This document shows, in pieces, positions 46,490-56,122 of a DNA stretch of 64,000 nt. The notes under the pieces were generated by a model. It did not search any database. It had not been told where the DNA came from and was given only the letters and a program-made list of their open reading frames with translations. Origin of the DNA: Halococcus thailandensis JCM 13552 (GTDB lineage Archaea; Halobacteriota; Halobacteria; Halobacteriales; Halococcaceae); the NCBI RefSeq assembly GCF_000336715.1, contig NZ_AOMF01000163.1:62154-126153 (forward strand), written 5' to 3'. Positions within the stretch are counted from its first letter, which is position 1. Each line of letters opens with the position of its first letter. The position numbers and the translations under genes are program-made.

Positions 46490-48219
46490 CGCCGATCCCG
46501 CATCGGCACGGGCACGTCTGACTGGTTTGCTTCGTCGATAGCATCCTCGTAGCCCGCGTCGGCGTGGCGGATCACGCCCATACCGGGATCGGTCGTGAAC
46601 ACGCGGCGGGCTTTCTCGGCGGCGAGGTCGGAGCCGTCGAGCACGACGTGGTTGTTCGTATGCAGCGCGTTGCCGATGCCGACGCCACCGCCGTCGTGGA
46701 CGCTCACGATGTCCGCACCCGCCGCACAGTTCAGCAGCGCGTTGAGGATCGGCCAGTCGGCGACCGCGTCGGTGCCGTCTTTCATTGCTTCAGTCTCACG
46801 GTGCGGGCTGGCGACGCTCCCCGCGTCGAGGTGATCGCGCGTGACGACGATCGGTGCGCTGATCTCGCCCTCGGCGACCAGTTCGTTGATCCGCAGCGCG
46901 AAGCGTGCGCGCTCGGTGATTCCGTCGTCTGTCTCGTAGCCGAGCCAGCAGACCCGCGATGGGAGCCCTTGGAAGGAAACCTGCTCTTGGGCGAGTTCGA
47001 TCCAGCGGGTGAGCGAGTCGTTTTCGGGGAACAGTTCGGTGACTGCCTCGTCGGTGCGATGGATGTCGGCGGGATCGCCCGACAGCGCCGCCCAGCGGAA
47101 CGGGCCGCGACCGCGGCAGAACATCGGGCGGATATAGGCGGGAACGAACCCGGGGAAGTCGAACGCATCTTCACGCCCGCGATGGTCCTCGACCTGCCCG
47201 CGGAGGTTGTTGCCGTACTCGAAGGCGGTCGCGCCGCGATCCTGGAGGTCGAGGATGGCATCGACGTGGCGCTCCATCGTATCGAGGCTCTCCTCGACAT
47301 AGCGCTCGGGGTTCTTCTCTCGAAGCTCGTCAGCCTCGTCGACCGTGTAGCCGCTCGGGTAGTAGCCTTCGAGTTCGTCGTGAGCGCTGGTCTGATCGGT
47401 TACGACGTCGGGAACGAAATCGCGCTCGGCCATCGCCTCGAGCATGTCCGCGACGTTCATCTCGACGGCGACGCTGTAGGGTTCGCCAGCGTCGGCCGCC
47501 GCTTCAGCCTCGTCGAGCGCTTCGTCGAGATTTTCGGCGCACTCCATCAGATAATCGGTCTCCAGGCGGCGCTCGATCCGATGGGCGTCGACCTCGGCGG
47601 CGATACACACTCCTCTATTCATCGTGACCGCGAGCGGCTGTGCACCGCTCATTCCACCGAGTCCGCCGGTGGCGACGATCTTCCCTTCGAGGTCACTGTC
47701 GTACTCCTGGCGACCGAGTTCTGCGAGGGTCTCGTAGGTTCCCTGCAGAATTCCTTGGGTGCCGATATACGCCCACGAACCGGCGGTCATCTGGCCGTAC
47801 ATGATCTTCCCCTCGGCTTCGAGTTCGTGGAACTGTTCCCAGTCGTCCCACTTGCCGACGAGATTCGAGTTCGCGATCAGCACGCGGGGCGCGCGCTCGT
47901 GGGTCGGAAATCTCCCGACGGGTTTACCCGACTGGACGAGTAGCGTTTCTTCATCACCGAGCTCGCGCAGCTCGTCGAGGATCGCGTCGTAGGCGTCCCA
48001 GCTCCGGGCTGCTCTGCCGGTCCCGCCGTAGACGACTAGATCCTCGGGCTTTTCGGCCACCTCGGGATCGAGGTTGTTGTTGAGCATTCGGAGGGCCGCC
48101 TCCTGCCGCCAGCCCTCGCACTCGATCTCGGTGCCAGTGGGCGCGCCCTGGTACTCGCGCCACTGCGCCGACGGCTCGCCGATGCCGGTCCCGTCCGGTG
48201 CGGGTTCTTGTTCGCTCAT
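46486..48219 (-). CDS. hutU: Urocanate hydratase
   Basis: Second step of histidine degradation, converting urocanate to imidazolonepropionate with a tightly bound NAD. The 577 residues match the family, with [73 protein letters not shown], the NAD loop [19 protein letters not shown], and [20 protein letters not shown] with the active-site Cys. It is the first gene of hutUGIH, and its promoter carries an inverted repeat covering the expected transcription start. Confidence 0.97.
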   Translation of the reverse strand: MSEQEPAPDGTGIGEPSAQWREYQGAPTGTEIECEGWRQEAALRMLNNNLDPEVAEKPEDLVVYGGTGRAARSWDAYDAILDELRELGDEETLLVQSGKPVGRFPTHERAPRVLIANSNLVGKWDDWEQFHELEAEGKIMYGQMTAGSWAYIGTQGILQGTYETLAELGRQEYDSDLEGKIVATGGLGGMSGAQPLAVTMNRGVCIAAEVDAHRIERRLETDYLMECAENLDEALDEAEAAADAGEPYSVAVEMNVADMLEAMAERDFVPDVVTDQTSAHDELEGYYPSGYTVDEADELREKNPERYVEESLDTMERHVDAILDLQDRGATAFEYGNNLRGQVEDHRGREDAFDFPGFVPAYIRPMFCRGRGPFRWAALSGDPADIHRTDEAVTELFPENDSLTRWIELAQEQVSFQGLPSRVCWLGYETDDGITERARFALRINELVAEGEISAPIVVTRDHLDAGSVASPHRETEAMKDGTDAVADWPILNALLNCAAGADIVSVHDGGGVGIGNALHTNNHVVLDGSDLAAEKARRVFTTDPGMGVIRHADAGYEDAIDEANQSDVPVPMRDRR

Positions 48220-48220
48220 C

Positions 48221-48258
48221 GGCCAAACTATGCGAACGAGTCACGAGACGGTTTGGCC
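48221..48258 (-). promoter_or_regulatory. Inverted repeat GGCCAAAC-N22-GTTTGGCC at the hut operon start
   Basis: Perfect 8-bp arms at 48221-48228 and 48251-48258. On the minus strand they run from about the predicted transcription start to one base before the hutU ATG, where a repressor dimer would block the operon. The arm spacing (30 bases, about three helical turns) places both half-sites on the same face. No regulator gene is adjacent. Confidence 0.6.
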
Positions 48259-48272
48259 TCCAAGCGGTGGTT

Positions 48273-48282
48273 GATTTTTAAG
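48273..48282 (-). promoter_or_regulatory. TATA box of the hut operon
   Basis: CTTAAAAATC on the minus strand, placing the transcription start near 48253 and leaving a leader of about 35 bases that contains the inverted repeat. Confidence 0.5.
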
Positions 48283-48620
48283 CCGATCTGGAGCGGGGGT
48301 TGTTACGGTCGTTCGCGGAACGATCGAATCGATGGTGCGAGCGGTCGGTGTGAGTACGGACACAAAAACACCACTCCGTTCGGCAGTATTCCTTCCTTGT
48401 TCGCGCTGGGAGAACGGGAAGTCATGCGAACAACACCCAGGATAGACGATCACGAACCGGCACGGTCCCCGATCTCACGATCACGGATTTCGATGGTCGC
48501 AGATAGACAATCGGCTGCGAGAGTCGTCTTCCAGTCCGACGGGAGCGACTCTGCCGGCTGGCGACGGAGCGGGCGAAGTGAGAAGTCATTTAGTGAGACC
48601 ATCACGGATGGTCGACACGA

Positions 48621-50093
48621 ATGGTAGCGTTCGAACCACGTCTGTTCGCGGAGATCGATCCCGACGAACGGCCGTCGCTCGCCGCGTCGCTCGTCCCCGT
48701 CGTGGCGATGATCGTCTTTCTCAGCGTCGGCATCGTCGTCTTCGACCTCGACCCGCAGTTCCCCCTGTTCTGGGGGATCGCCTTCACCGGGCTGTTCGTC
48801 CGATACCATCTCGGCTTCTCGTGGGACGCGCTCTACGACGGCATCACCGACAGCATCCTGATGGGGATGCGGGTCGTGCTCATCATGTTCGTCGTCTACG
48901 CGCTCGTCTCGACGTGGATCCAGGCCGGGACGATTCCCGGCCTGATGTACTACGGGCTCGAACTACTCACACCCGAGATCTTCCTCCCGCTCACCGCCAT
49001 CCTCGCCGCGATCGTCTCGTTCGCGGTCGGCTCGTCGTGGACGACTGCGGGCACGCTCGGCGTTGCCTTCATCGGCATCGGCTCGGGGCTCGGCATCCCC
49101 GCACCGATGACCGCCGGCGCGATCCTCTCGGGGGCCTACACTGGCGACAAACAGTCGCCGCTCTCCGACACGACGAACCTCGCGGCCGCGGTGACGAACA
49201 CCGATCTCTACGAACACATCAACGCGATGCGCGCGGGCACGCTGGTGGCGTTCGGCCTCTCGGTCGTGCTCTACGTCGTGCTCGGGCTGAGCGCCTCCGG
49301 GGCGATCCCGGCCGGGCGTATCGGCGCGATCCAGAGCGCCATCGCGGGCTCCTACGCCGTGACGCCGCTCGTGTTCGTCCCGATCCTCGTCACCTTCGGG
49401 CTCGCCATCTACGGCATCCCGGCACTCCCGACGCTCGGCACGGGCGTCTTCGCGGGTGCGTTCACCTCGATGGCCGTCCAGGGGACCGGGTTCACCGCCG
49501 CGTGGACGGCCGCACAATCCGGGACGGCTCCCGAAACGGGAATGAAACTCGTCGACGGACTGCTCGAAAGCGGCGGGCTGCTCGGCGGTGCGTGGATCGT
49601 GACGATCGCGCTCGCCGCGCTCTCGCTCGGCGGCATTCTCGAACGGACGGGCATGCTCGCCGTGCTCGCCCACCATCTCGGCCGGCTGAGCCGCGGCGTG
49701 GCGAGTCTCACCGGCGTGACGGCGATCTCGGCCGTGGCGATGAACATGCTCGCCGCCGAGCAGTACATCAGCATCGTCGTCCCTGGGATGACTCTTCGCA
49801 ATCTCTACAACGAACACGGTTTGAAAAGTAAGAACCTCTCGCGCGCCGTCGAGGCCAGCGGGACGACCTCCGCGGCGCTCATCCCCTGGAACAGCGGCGG
49901 GCTGTTCATGGCCGGCACACTCGGCGTCTCGACGCTGTCGTACGCGCCGTACTACTTCTTCGGCTTCCTCTCGCCGCTCGTCCTGATCGTCATGGGGCTC
50001 ACCGGCTGGCAGATCGCGTACAAAGAGGGAGAGACGGGTGACACCACACCGAAAAGCGAGGGCTCGGTCCCCGCCGCCCCCGGCGAGGACTGA
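48621..50093 (+). CDS. NhaC-family Na+/H+ (or substrate/product) antiporter
   Basis: A 490-residue membrane protein with about 12 hydrophobic segments of the NhaC/ArsB-type ion transporter superfamily. Recognisable parts are SFAVGSSWTTAGTLGVAFIG, AGAILSGAYTGDKQSPLSDT, NMLAAEQYISIVVPGM and SGTTSAALIPWNSGG. Most members exchange Na+ for H+, but some exchange organic acids (malate/lactate, amino acids). Its position head-to-head with the hut operon makes a histidine-related exchange possible, which is inference. The C-terminus (EGETGDTTPKSEG) is polar. It starts at 48621 behind a TATA-like element. Confidence 0.9.
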   Translation: MVAFEPRLFAEIDPDERPSLAASLVPVVAMIVFLSVGIVVFDLDPQFPLFWGIAFTGLFVRYHLGFSWDALYDGITDSILMGMRVVLIMFVVYALVSTWIQAGTIPGLMYYGLELLTPEIFLPLTAILAAIVSFAVGSSWTTAGTLGVAFIGIGSGLGIPAPMTAGAILSGAYTGDKQSPLSDTTNLAAAVTNTDLYEHINAMRAGTLVAFGLSVVLYVVLGLSASGAIPAGRIGAIQSAIAGSYAVTPLVFVPILVTFGLAIYGIPALPTLGTGVFAGAFTSMAVQGTGFTAAWTAAQSGTAPETGMKLVDGLLESGGLLGGAWIVTIALAALSLGGILERTGMLAVLAHHLGRLSRGVASLTGVTAISAVAMNMLAAEQYISIVVPGMTLRNLYNEHGLKSKNLSRAVEASGTTSAALIPWNSGGLFMAGTLGVSTLSYAPYYFFGFLSPLVLIVMGLTGWQIAYKEGETGDTTPKSEGSVPAAPGED

Positions 50094-50137
50094 TCCCCAT
50101 GAGGCAGGTTTAGGGCGGCGCAGCCGTTGTGCGGCGT

Positions 50138-50791
50138 ATGTACGAGGCGACCTTCCGCATCGAGGGCGACGGGGCCTACGCCGCCGCGACCGCGGGAACG
50201 GATGCGACGGTCGAGCTGTGGTGTAACGACCACTGTGATCTGCTCTACGTCACGAACGAAGCCGTCGACGGGATACGCGCGCACGTCCGCGAGCGGGTCG
50301 GGATCAAGGACAGTCTCCAGCGGCCGAACGAGTCGGTGCTCGTCACCGACGACTGTCTGAAACGCCACGAGCGGAGTTCGATCGAGACGTATCTCGCGCG
50401 TCACGACTGCCTGCTCCTGCCGCCGCTGCGCTACGCCGACGGCGCGAAATCCTGTCGCGTGCTCGCGCTCGATCCGGCCAATCTGACGGGCTGTTATCGC
50501 GATCTCGTCGGCGACGGTTTCTCGGTCTCGGTCGAACGGAAACGCGAGATCGAGACGGTCGCCCACGACGCGCCGTTGCTCAGCCTCGACGGCGTGTTGC
50601 CAGATCTCTCGCCCCGCCAGCGCGAGACGCTCACGACCGCCCACAGCAAGGGTTACTACGAGATCCCGCGCGAAACGACGACCAGCGAGATCGCCGACGA
50701 AGTCGGGGTCGAACGGCGCACCGCCGAGGAACATCTCCGACGGGCGGAGAACAAACTCATGGCGGCGCTGATGCAGTACGTCGGTGTCTGA
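50138..50791 (+). CDS. HTH-10 (bacterio-opsin-activator type) transcriptional regulator
   Basis: A 217-residue haloarchaeal regulator. The C-terminal 60 residues are the HTH-10 domain: LSPRQRETLTTAHSKGYYEI followed by PRETTTSEIADEVGVERRTA and EEHLRRAENKLM. The N-terminal 145 residues form a mixed alpha/beta sensor-like region seen in other Bat-type proteins (MYEATFRIEGDGAYAAATAG), with no known ligand. I choose the ATG at 50138 over a GTG nine bases upstream because GGTTTAGGG at 50107-50115 lies 23-31 bases before it. Target genes unknown; nhaC just upstream is a candidate. Confidence 0.88.
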   Translation: MYEATFRIEGDGAYAAATAGTDATVELWCNDHCDLLYVTNEAVDGIRAHVRERVGIKDSLQRPNESVLVTDDCLKRHERSSIETYLARHDCLLLPPLRYADGAKSCRVLALDPANLTGCYRDLVGDGFSVSVERKREIETVAHDAPLLSLDGVLPDLSPRQRETLTTAHSKGYYEIPRETTTSEIADEVGVERRTAEEHLRRAENKLMAALMQYVGV

Positions 50792-50878
50792 GACGCCCGT
50801 ACCAGTCCGGATTTCGAAGATCACAGTCCCGCGCGGGTCGGTATCGTTTTGGCCGCCGGTCACCTACGAGACGGTACG

Positions 50879-51484
50879 ATGATGGCAACGACACACGCGC
50901 TGGCCGGCGTTGCCGTCGCCTCGCTCGTCGCGCTCGGTGCCCCCGAACAGGCAGCCGTGGCGCTCGCGGCGGCGTTCGTCGGCGGCCTGTTCCCCGACCT
51001 CGATCTCTACGCCGGCCACCGCAAGACGCTCCACTTCCCGGTCTACTACTGGCCGTTCGCGCTCGCCGCCGGCGCGCTCGCCGTCGTTTCGACCGGGCCG
51101 GCGACCGTCGCCCTCACCTGCTTCCTCCTCGCGGCGGCGCTCCACTCGACGATGGACGTCTTCGGCGGCGGGCTCGAACTCCGGCCGTGGCGTGCGACCT
51201 CCGAACGGGCAGTGTACGACCACTTCGTGGGCCGCTGGCGTCGACCGCGGCGCTGGGTGCGCTACGACGGTGCGCCCGAGGACGCGCTGCTCGGCGCGCT
51301 GCTGGCCATCCCGCCGCTGCTCGTCGCCGGTGCGCCGCTGCGCTGGCTGATCGGGGCGACGGTCTGTCTCTCGGTCGGCTACGCGCTCGTTCGCCGACGA
51401 GTGCCCGCAGTGACCGAACATCTGGTCGAGTTCGTCCCCACCACGATGACCGAGTACGTCCCCGAGCGGTTCGTCGAGGGCTGA
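50879..51484 (+). CDS. YdjM-like membrane-bound metal-dependent hydrolase
   Basis: A 201-residue membrane protein of the family annotated as membrane-bound metal-dependent hydrolases (YdjM-like). Conserved His and Asp residues sit in MATTHALAGVAVASLV, GLFPDLDLYAGHRKTLHFP and AALHSTMDVFGGGLE, the usual metal-ligand pattern HxxxG, PDxD, HRxxxHS/F and HxxxD. Four hydrophobic segments are visible. The activity is not established for the family. The start is ATG-ATG at 50879; a T-rich box (TCGTTTTGG, 50843-50851) precedes it by about 30 bases. Monocistronic. Confidence 0.86.
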   Translation: MMATTHALAGVAVASLVALGAPEQAAVALAAAFVGGLFPDLDLYAGHRKTLHFPVYYWPFALAAGALAVVSTGPATVALTCFLLAAALHSTMDVFGGGLELRPWRATSERAVYDHFVGRWRRPRRWVRYDGAPEDALLGALLAIPPLLVAGAPLRWLIGATVCLSVGYALVRRRVPAVTEHLVEFVPTTMTEYVPERFVEG

Positions 51485-51589
51485 GGCGACCATTGCGGAT
51501 CGCCGACCCTGCCGACGTGGCAGTCGAATTTCGCCGACGCTGCCGGCCACCGTTTTTTGTCACTCGCCGTCGAACGTCCGACGACGATC

Positions 51590-52465
51590 ATGTACGACAC
51601 CATCCTCGTTCCGACCGACGGCAGCACCGGGGCGCACGCGGCCGCACAGCACGCGCTGGCGCTCGCGGACGCTTTCGACAGCCGACTCCAGTTTCTGAGC
51701 GTCGTCAACGCCGCGAACGAGGACGGACTCGTCGGCCTCGATTCGATCGCCGAGCGGCGGACGGTGCTCGACGAGGAGGCGGCCGACGCGCTCGAAACGC
51801 TCGAAGCGCTCGCGGCCGAGACGGACGTTGCCTACGAGACGACGATCGAACACGGCACGGTCCACGAGACGATCCTCGACATCGCCGACCGTGACGCCGA
51901 TCTCGTCGCGATGGGCACCCACGGGCGCACGGGTCTCCAGCGCGTGCTCATCGGCAGCGTCACCGAACGCGTCGGCCGGACGAGCGACGTTCCCGTCTTC
52001 ACGACGCGACGGGAACCGGCCACCGATGCCGGCTACGGTGACGTGCTGATCCCGACCGACGGCAGCGACGCCGCGACCGCCGCCGTTGAGCACGGGCTGG
52101 CGATCGCCGACCGCTACGACGGCACCGTCCACGCGCTGTCGGTCGTCGATCTGAATTCGCTGGCGGGCTCCTACGACGTCGGCCCCGGCATCTCGACGGT
52201 CATCGACGCCTGGTCGGACGACTGCGAGCGCGCCGTCGCGACCGTCGCCGACGCGGCCGAAGAGCGCGGGATCGACGTCGTCACCGAGGTCGTTCAGGGA
52301 ACGCCCTACCGGGCCATCACCGACTACGTCGACGCGGCGGGGATCGATCTCGTCACGATGGGGACACACGGCCGGACGGGAATCGAACGCTATCTCGTCG
52401 GCAGCGTCACCGAGCGCGTCGTCAGAACCAGCGACGTCCCCGTTCTCACGACGCGAGACGTTTGA
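51590..52465 (+). CDS. Tandem universal stress protein (two UspA domains)
   Basis: 291 residues made of two UspA domains. Each starts with an ILVPTDGS-type strand (YDTILVPTDGSTGAHA and GDVLIPTDGSDAATA) and ends with the ATP-binding loop G-x2-G-x9-G-S (GTHGRTGLQRVLIGSVTERV and GTHGRTGIERYLVGSVTERV). Both domains are therefore of the nucleotide-binding type and would pair within one chain. The role is stress adaptation, details unknown. I use the ATG at 51590; a T-rich box (CCGTTTTTTGTC, 51550-51561) lies about 30-40 bases upstream. Confidence 0.95.
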   Translation: MYDTILVPTDGSTGAHAAAQHALALADAFDSRLQFLSVVNAANEDGLVGLDSIAERRTVLDEEAADALETLEALAAETDVAYETTIEHGTVHETILDIADRDADLVAMGTHGRTGLQRVLIGSVTERVGRTSDVPVFTTRREPATDAGYGDVLIPTDGSDAATAAVEHGLAIADRYDGTVHALSVVDLNSLAGSYDVGPGISTVIDAWSDDCERAVATVADAAEERGIDVVTEVVQGTPYRAITDYVDAAGIDLVTMGTHGRTGIERYLVGSVTERVVRTSDVPVLTTRDV

Positions 52466-52743
52466 TTACCCGACCGTCGAGATCACGCGTCCGATACGCC
52501 ACCGGTTCGTCGGTGATACGCCAGTGGTGGGCCGACCGCACGGTGATGGCCGACGACAGATGAGTGCGTTTGTTTTGCACTGACACACGAGGATTGTCCT
52601 GATTGACTGCGAACGATCGAACCAATAGCAATATAATGGTGTGACGGTTCAGTTGTCGACGAGATGATTGCACTCGATTCGATAGGAGGTAGTCCGGCTC
52701 TCCGACCGCGGCTCGACGCGTGCCCGACCGGCCGGCGGTGTCG

Positions 52744-53712
52744 ATGAGCACACGGCAACTGGCGATCGCGTTCGTCACGCTCGGCACGCTCTGGGGGAGT
52801 TCGTTCGTCGCGATCGACCTCGGGCTGCCGTACTTCCCGCCGCTCGAGTTCGCCGGCTTGCGATTCCTCATCGCCGGCGTAGTGATCCTGGCCTACGCGT
52901 GGCTGACGACGCCGCGCTGGCGACCACGGGGTCGTCGTGAATGGACGCTCGCGGGCGTCGCGGGAGCCTTTCTCATCGGCGGCCACCACTCGTTTCTCTA
53001 CCTCGGCCAGCAGTATCTCAGCGGTGCCGTCGCAGCCATCGTCGTCAGCCTCGGTCCGGTGCTGACGGCGCTGTTCGCCGTCGCCATCCTCGATGCCCAT
53101 CTCTCGGCGCTCGACGGGCTCGGGTTCGCATTCGGCCTCTTCGGCGTGTTGCTGGTCGCCCAGCCTGGCATCGCCGAGGGGAGTAGCCTGCCGCTCGCCG
53201 AGCGGATCGCGGCGCTCGATCCAGGTGCGCTGCTGGCCGGCGACATGACCGGCATCGTGCTGGTCTTCTTCGCGGCGGCCTCGTTCGCGCTCGGCGGCGT
53301 GCTGACGCGCACGATCGAGACGACGCTGCCGATGCGGACGGTTCAGGCCTGGGCGATGCTGATCGGGGCGGCGCTGCTCATGCTCACGGGCGGCCTGCGC
53401 GGCGAATCGCTCGCCGCCATCCGGTGGACGCCGACGGCAGGGATCTCGCTGATATATCTCGGTCTCGTCTCGGGTGCCGGAGCCTTCCTCATCTACTTCA
53501 CGCTGCTCGACCGCCTCGGTCCGGCACAGGTCAACCTCATCGGCTATCTCGAACCCGCAGCCGCGACGGTGCTCTCGTGGCTCGTCCTCGGTCAGCTCAT
53601 CGACACGCTGACCGCGCTCGGCTTCGCCGCCATCATCGCCGGGTTCGTCTGTATCCAGCGACGCTCGCTGCTCAACCTCTTCGTCCGGCGGTCGTCGCCC
53701 GCCTCCGACTGA
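52744..53712 (+). CDS. EamA/DMT family transporter
   Basis: A 322-residue drug/metabolite transporter with ten hydrophobic segments in two EamA repeats. Repeat one includes LWGSSFVAIDLGLPYFPPLE, GLRFLIAGVVILAYAWL, GGHHSFLYLGQQYLSGAVAA and VSLGPVLTALFAVAILDA. Repeat two includes FFAAASFALGGVLTRTIE and VNLIGYLEPAAATVLSWLVL. It probably exports amino acids or other small metabolites; the substrate is unknown. I choose the ATG at 52744 (MSTRQLAIAF), since the eight codons before it are Pro/Arg-rich. Monocistronic. Confidence 0.92.
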   Translation: MSTRQLAIAFVTLGTLWGSSFVAIDLGLPYFPPLEFAGLRFLIAGVVILAYAWLTTPRWRPRGRREWTLAGVAGAFLIGGHHSFLYLGQQYLSGAVAAIVVSLGPVLTALFAVAILDAHLSALDGLGFAFGLFGVLLVAQPGIAEGSSLPLAERIAALDPGALLAGDMTGIVLVFFAAASFALGGVLTRTIETTLPMRTVQAWAMLIGAALLMLTGGLRGESLAAIRWTPTAGISLIYLGLVSGAGAFLIYFTLLDRLGPAQVNLIGYLEPAAATVLSWLVLGQLIDTLTALGFAAIIAGFVCIQRRSLLNLFVRRSSPASD

Positions 53713-53770
53713 CCGTCCAGTAACCCTCCAATAGACGGTCGACGACGATCGACAGCGATAGCTGACGACC

Positions 53771-54508
53771 TTATTTCCGTGCGAAAATCAGATAGCCGGT
53801 GTGTCCGACGCCGGCCGTCGAGGGGCGCGTCCCGCGCTCGTCGACGTCCATCTCGCGCTGGATCGTCTCGTACGTGTCGGCGTCCATCCCCACCGCGTCG
53901 AGCGTTTCGACCGTCTCGCGCATGCTCTCGACGAACGGCGAGTAGATCGCGACGAATCCTCCCGGAACGAGCAGATCGGGCGCGTGTTCGACGACCGCCG
54001 GCGCGTCCGCGGTGTCGAGCGTGAGCAGGTCGAAGCGACGATCGAGGTCGTCGAGTTCGTCGAGTACGTCACCGGCACGGACGTCGACGCTACCGCCGGT
54101 CGTCCCCGCTTCGACGCCGGCGAGGGTCATGTTCTCGCGGGCGATGGCGGCGAACTCGGAGTCCTGTTCGTACGTCAGGACCGACGCGCCCACACGGCCG
54201 AGCGCGGCGGCGAGCACGCCCGTTCCCGTGCCAGCGTCGAGTACCTGATCGCCGGCCGCGACGCCGGTGTGGCCCATCACGAGCCCGATATCTCGGGGCA
54301 ACATCGGTGCGCCGGTGCGCTCGAAGTGGTTGAAGAGATCCGGACCGCGAAGTTCGCGGACCTCGAACTCGGTACCGAGATGGGTTTCGAGCACGTCGCC
54401 ACTACTCGCGTCCGTCGGTACGTCGAGCACGCCGAGATCCGTCTCCAACTTCGCGCCCGGCTCGCGGAGATACTCGCGGCCCTCGCCGACGAGCAGAACG
54501 GCCGTCAC
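53771..54508 (-). CDS. trmI: tRNA (adenine-N1)-methyltransferase TrmI
   Basis: Methylates N1 of adenine 57 and/or 58 in the T-loop of tRNA, stabilising its fold. The 245 residues have an N-terminal beta domain ([39 protein letters not shown]), the SAM-binding motif [19 protein letters not shown], the acidic strand end LTYEQDSEF, and [20 protein letters not shown] at the catalytic edge. Its ATG shares four bases with the stop of the NAC gene, a coupling that joins tRNA modification and nascent-chain handling. Confidence 0.95.
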   Translation of the reverse strand: MTAVLLVGEGREYLREPGAKLETDLGVLDVPTDASSGDVLETHLGTEFEVRELRGPDLFNHFERTGAPMLPRDIGLVMGHTGVAAGDQVLDAGTGTGVLAAALGRVGASVLTYEQDSEFAAIARENMTLAGVEAGTTGGSVDVRAGDVLDELDDLDRRFDLLTLDTADAPAVVEHAPDLLVPGGFVAIYSPFVESMRETVETLDAVGMDADTYETIQREMDVDERGTRPSTAGVGHTGYLIFARK

Positions 54509-54894
54509 TCCAGTCGCGAGACCGCCGCCGCGAGGTCGCCATCCTCGGCGTCGAGCGCCTCGCGTGCCTCCTCGGGGCTCGCATCCGTCCGCTGGGCGAC
54601 GATATCGACGTCCGAGTCGGGGATGCGATCCGTACCGCTCTCGGCATCGTCGTCACCCTCGCCGAGCGGAATCGCCTCGTCGTCGGCCGAGCGCGTCTCG
54701 GGCTCGCCCGTGATGGTGTAGGTCGCCTGTCCCTGGGCGTCCATCCGCTGGACCTCGGCGTCGTCGAAGACGAGCTCCTCGTCGCCGGTGCGGATGACGA
54801 TCTCCTCGGCATCGATCTCCTCGATGTCGATGCCCATCTGTTTCATCATCTGTTGCATCTTGCGCGGGTTCAGACCGCCGCCTCCTCCGAACAT
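54505..54894 (-). CDS. nac: Archaeal nascent polypeptide-associated complex protein (NAC)
   Basis: Homodimeric chaperone that contacts nascent chains at the ribosomal exit. The 129 residues start [20 protein letters not shown], followed by the NAC beta domain ([32 protein letters not shown]), an acidic linker and a C-terminal UBA domain ([20 protein letters not shown]). It overlaps trmI by four bases. It is divergent from the HTH/zinc-ribbon gene at 54991, with 96 bases between the two starts. I reject the longer frame upstream, which runs into that spacer. Confidence 0.96.
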   Translation of the reverse strand: MFGGGGGLNPRKMQQMMKQMGIDIEEIDAEEIVIRTGDEELVFDDAEVQRMDAQGQATYTITGEPETRSADDEAIPLGEGDDDAESGTDRIPDSDVDIVAQRTDASPEEAREALDAEDGDLAAAVSRLE

Positions 54895-54990
54895 ACCTGC
54901 GGATGGACAGCCAGCGCCTTGTGGCTTCCGACCCGCTTCGACACGGCCGCGGAGGCAAACGGTTTTGCGCGACCGCCTCCCAGAGAACCC

Positions 54991-55290
54991 ATGCGCCGAG
55001 CGGACGCCGACGCGACGACGCGCCAGCGCATCGCCGATCATCTCCGCGAACAGCCGGCCGCCGCGAGCACTCTCGCGACCGAGTTCTCGATCACGACCGC
55101 GACCGCGCTCGATCACGTCGAGCACGTCGCTCAGTCGATCGACGGGACGGACGAGGAGCTGCTGGTCGCGCCGCCGGAGTGTCGTGACTGCGGGTTCGAC
55201 GAGTTCGACGACCGGATCAACCGCCCCTCGCGCTGTCCCGAGTGCAAGAGCGAGGCGATCGAGGAGCCGCGATTCACTGTCGAGGGGTAG
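54991..55290 (+). CDS. HTH and zinc-ribbon regulator (COG3357 type)
   Basis: A 99-residue archaeal predicted transcription regulator. The N-terminal half is a winged helix ([40 protein letters not shown]) and the C-terminal half a zinc ribbon with two CxxC pairs ([14 protein letters not shown] and [12 protein letters not shown]). I start at the ATG at 54991 ([10 protein letters not shown]). Its last 17 bases overlap the end of the convergent gene at 55274. Targets are unknown; it is divergent from the nac-trmI pair, an arrangement that could allow shared control. Confidence 0.9.
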   Translation: MRRADADATTRQRIADHLREQPAAASTLATEFSITTATALDHVEHVAQSIDGTDEELLVAPPECRDCGFDEFDDRINRPSRCPECKSEAIEEPRFTVEG

Positions 55291-56074
55291 CCTCGACCTC
55301 GGGCGCGTCGACGGGCTCGGCCGCCGCCCGATGGTCCTCGTAGACGTCGTTCGCCCACCGCACGAGCGCCTCGTCGGTCCCGTCGAGACATTCGTGGAGC
55401 GAGCCGTGCTCGTCGTAGGTCGAAATCAGCACACGGTCGTCGAGCACCGCGAGCCCGAACGTCAACTCGTCGGGATAAAGATAGAGCGTGAAGTGCTCGA
55501 TCGAATGTGCGGCCGCGAGCGCCTCCGGGTAGGACGACTGTGACGCATCGAACACCGATTCGTCGATGAGATACTCCATCTCCGTTCCGGACGTGGCGAG
55601 TTCACGCGCACCGTCGTTGAGTACGGGGCTGACGACCGGCGAGATGCCGCGAAACGTGTCGACGTCGCTCGTGGCGAACGCGTCGGCGACGTGGCCGATG
55701 ACCGCATGGGGGTTCTCCGGCGCGTTCGACACCAGCTGCGCGTCGTCGAGCGCCGCCGCCGGCAGCGTCGTGGCCGCTTCACCGAGATGTTGGAGAAACG
55801 ATCCCCACTCGTCGACGCGTTCGATCGTCGCTTCGAGAAGTTCGTACTGGTCGAGCACGAGCCGCCCACCGACCGTGAGCCGGTAGACACCGCCCTCGTT
55901 GTGGATCCACTCGCGGTCGGCGAGCCCGTCGAGCGCCCGATGGACCGTCGAGCGCGACAGCCCACACTCGGAGACCAGTTCGCACTGGCGACGCGGTCGG
56001 TCGTGGAGCGTTTCGAGGATCTGGACGCGGTTTTCCGAGCCGGCGAGAAACGCGACGTGTTCCCAAGACGCCAT
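55274..56074 (-). CDS. Haloarchaeal HTH regulator with HVO_A0261-like layout
   Basis: A 266-residue regulator. Residues 1-75 are a winged helix ([54 protein letters not shown]). The remaining 190 residues form a sensor-like domain with alternating strands and helices ([57 protein letters not shown]) found C-terminal to such helices in haloarchaeal regulators. Ligand unknown. It converges with the COG3357 gene and overlaps it by 17 bases. It stands 48 bases from the epimerase gene on the same strand. Confidence 0.88.
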   Translation of the reverse strand: MASWEHVAFLAGSENRVQILETLHDRPRRQCELVSECGLSRSTVHRALDGLADREWIHNEGGVYRLTVGGRLVLDQYELLEATIERVDEWGSFLQHLGEAATTLPAAALDDAQLVSNAPENPHAVIGHVADAFATSDVDTFRGISPVVSPVLNDGARELATSGTEMEYLIDESVFDASQSSYPEALAAAHSIEHFTLYLYPDELTFGLAVLDDRVLISTYDEHGSLHECLDGTDEALVRWANDVYEDHRAAAEPVDAPEVEATPRQ

Positions 56075-56122
56075 TCGCTTGAGGATTCCCGTACAGACGA
56101 AAGAACCTTCCGCTGGATACTG

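Larger units (their letters stand above)
48220..48620. other. 401-base divergent intergenic region between hutU and nhaC
   Basis: The hut side holds an operator-like inverted repeat and a TATA box (48221-48281). The nhaC side has a TATA-like CATTTAGTG at 48587-48595, 26-34 bases before the ATG. The 300 bases between are less G+C-rich but show no gene-like frame, no repeat and no RNA gene that I can support. Confidence 0.55.

Noticed and set aside
52446-52540. Short minus-strand frame ending opposite the UspA gene (HHWRITDEPVAYRTRDLDGR)
   Set aside because: The peptide looks protein-like, but there is no good start codon or promoter and it overlaps the end of the UspA gene; not enough to call.
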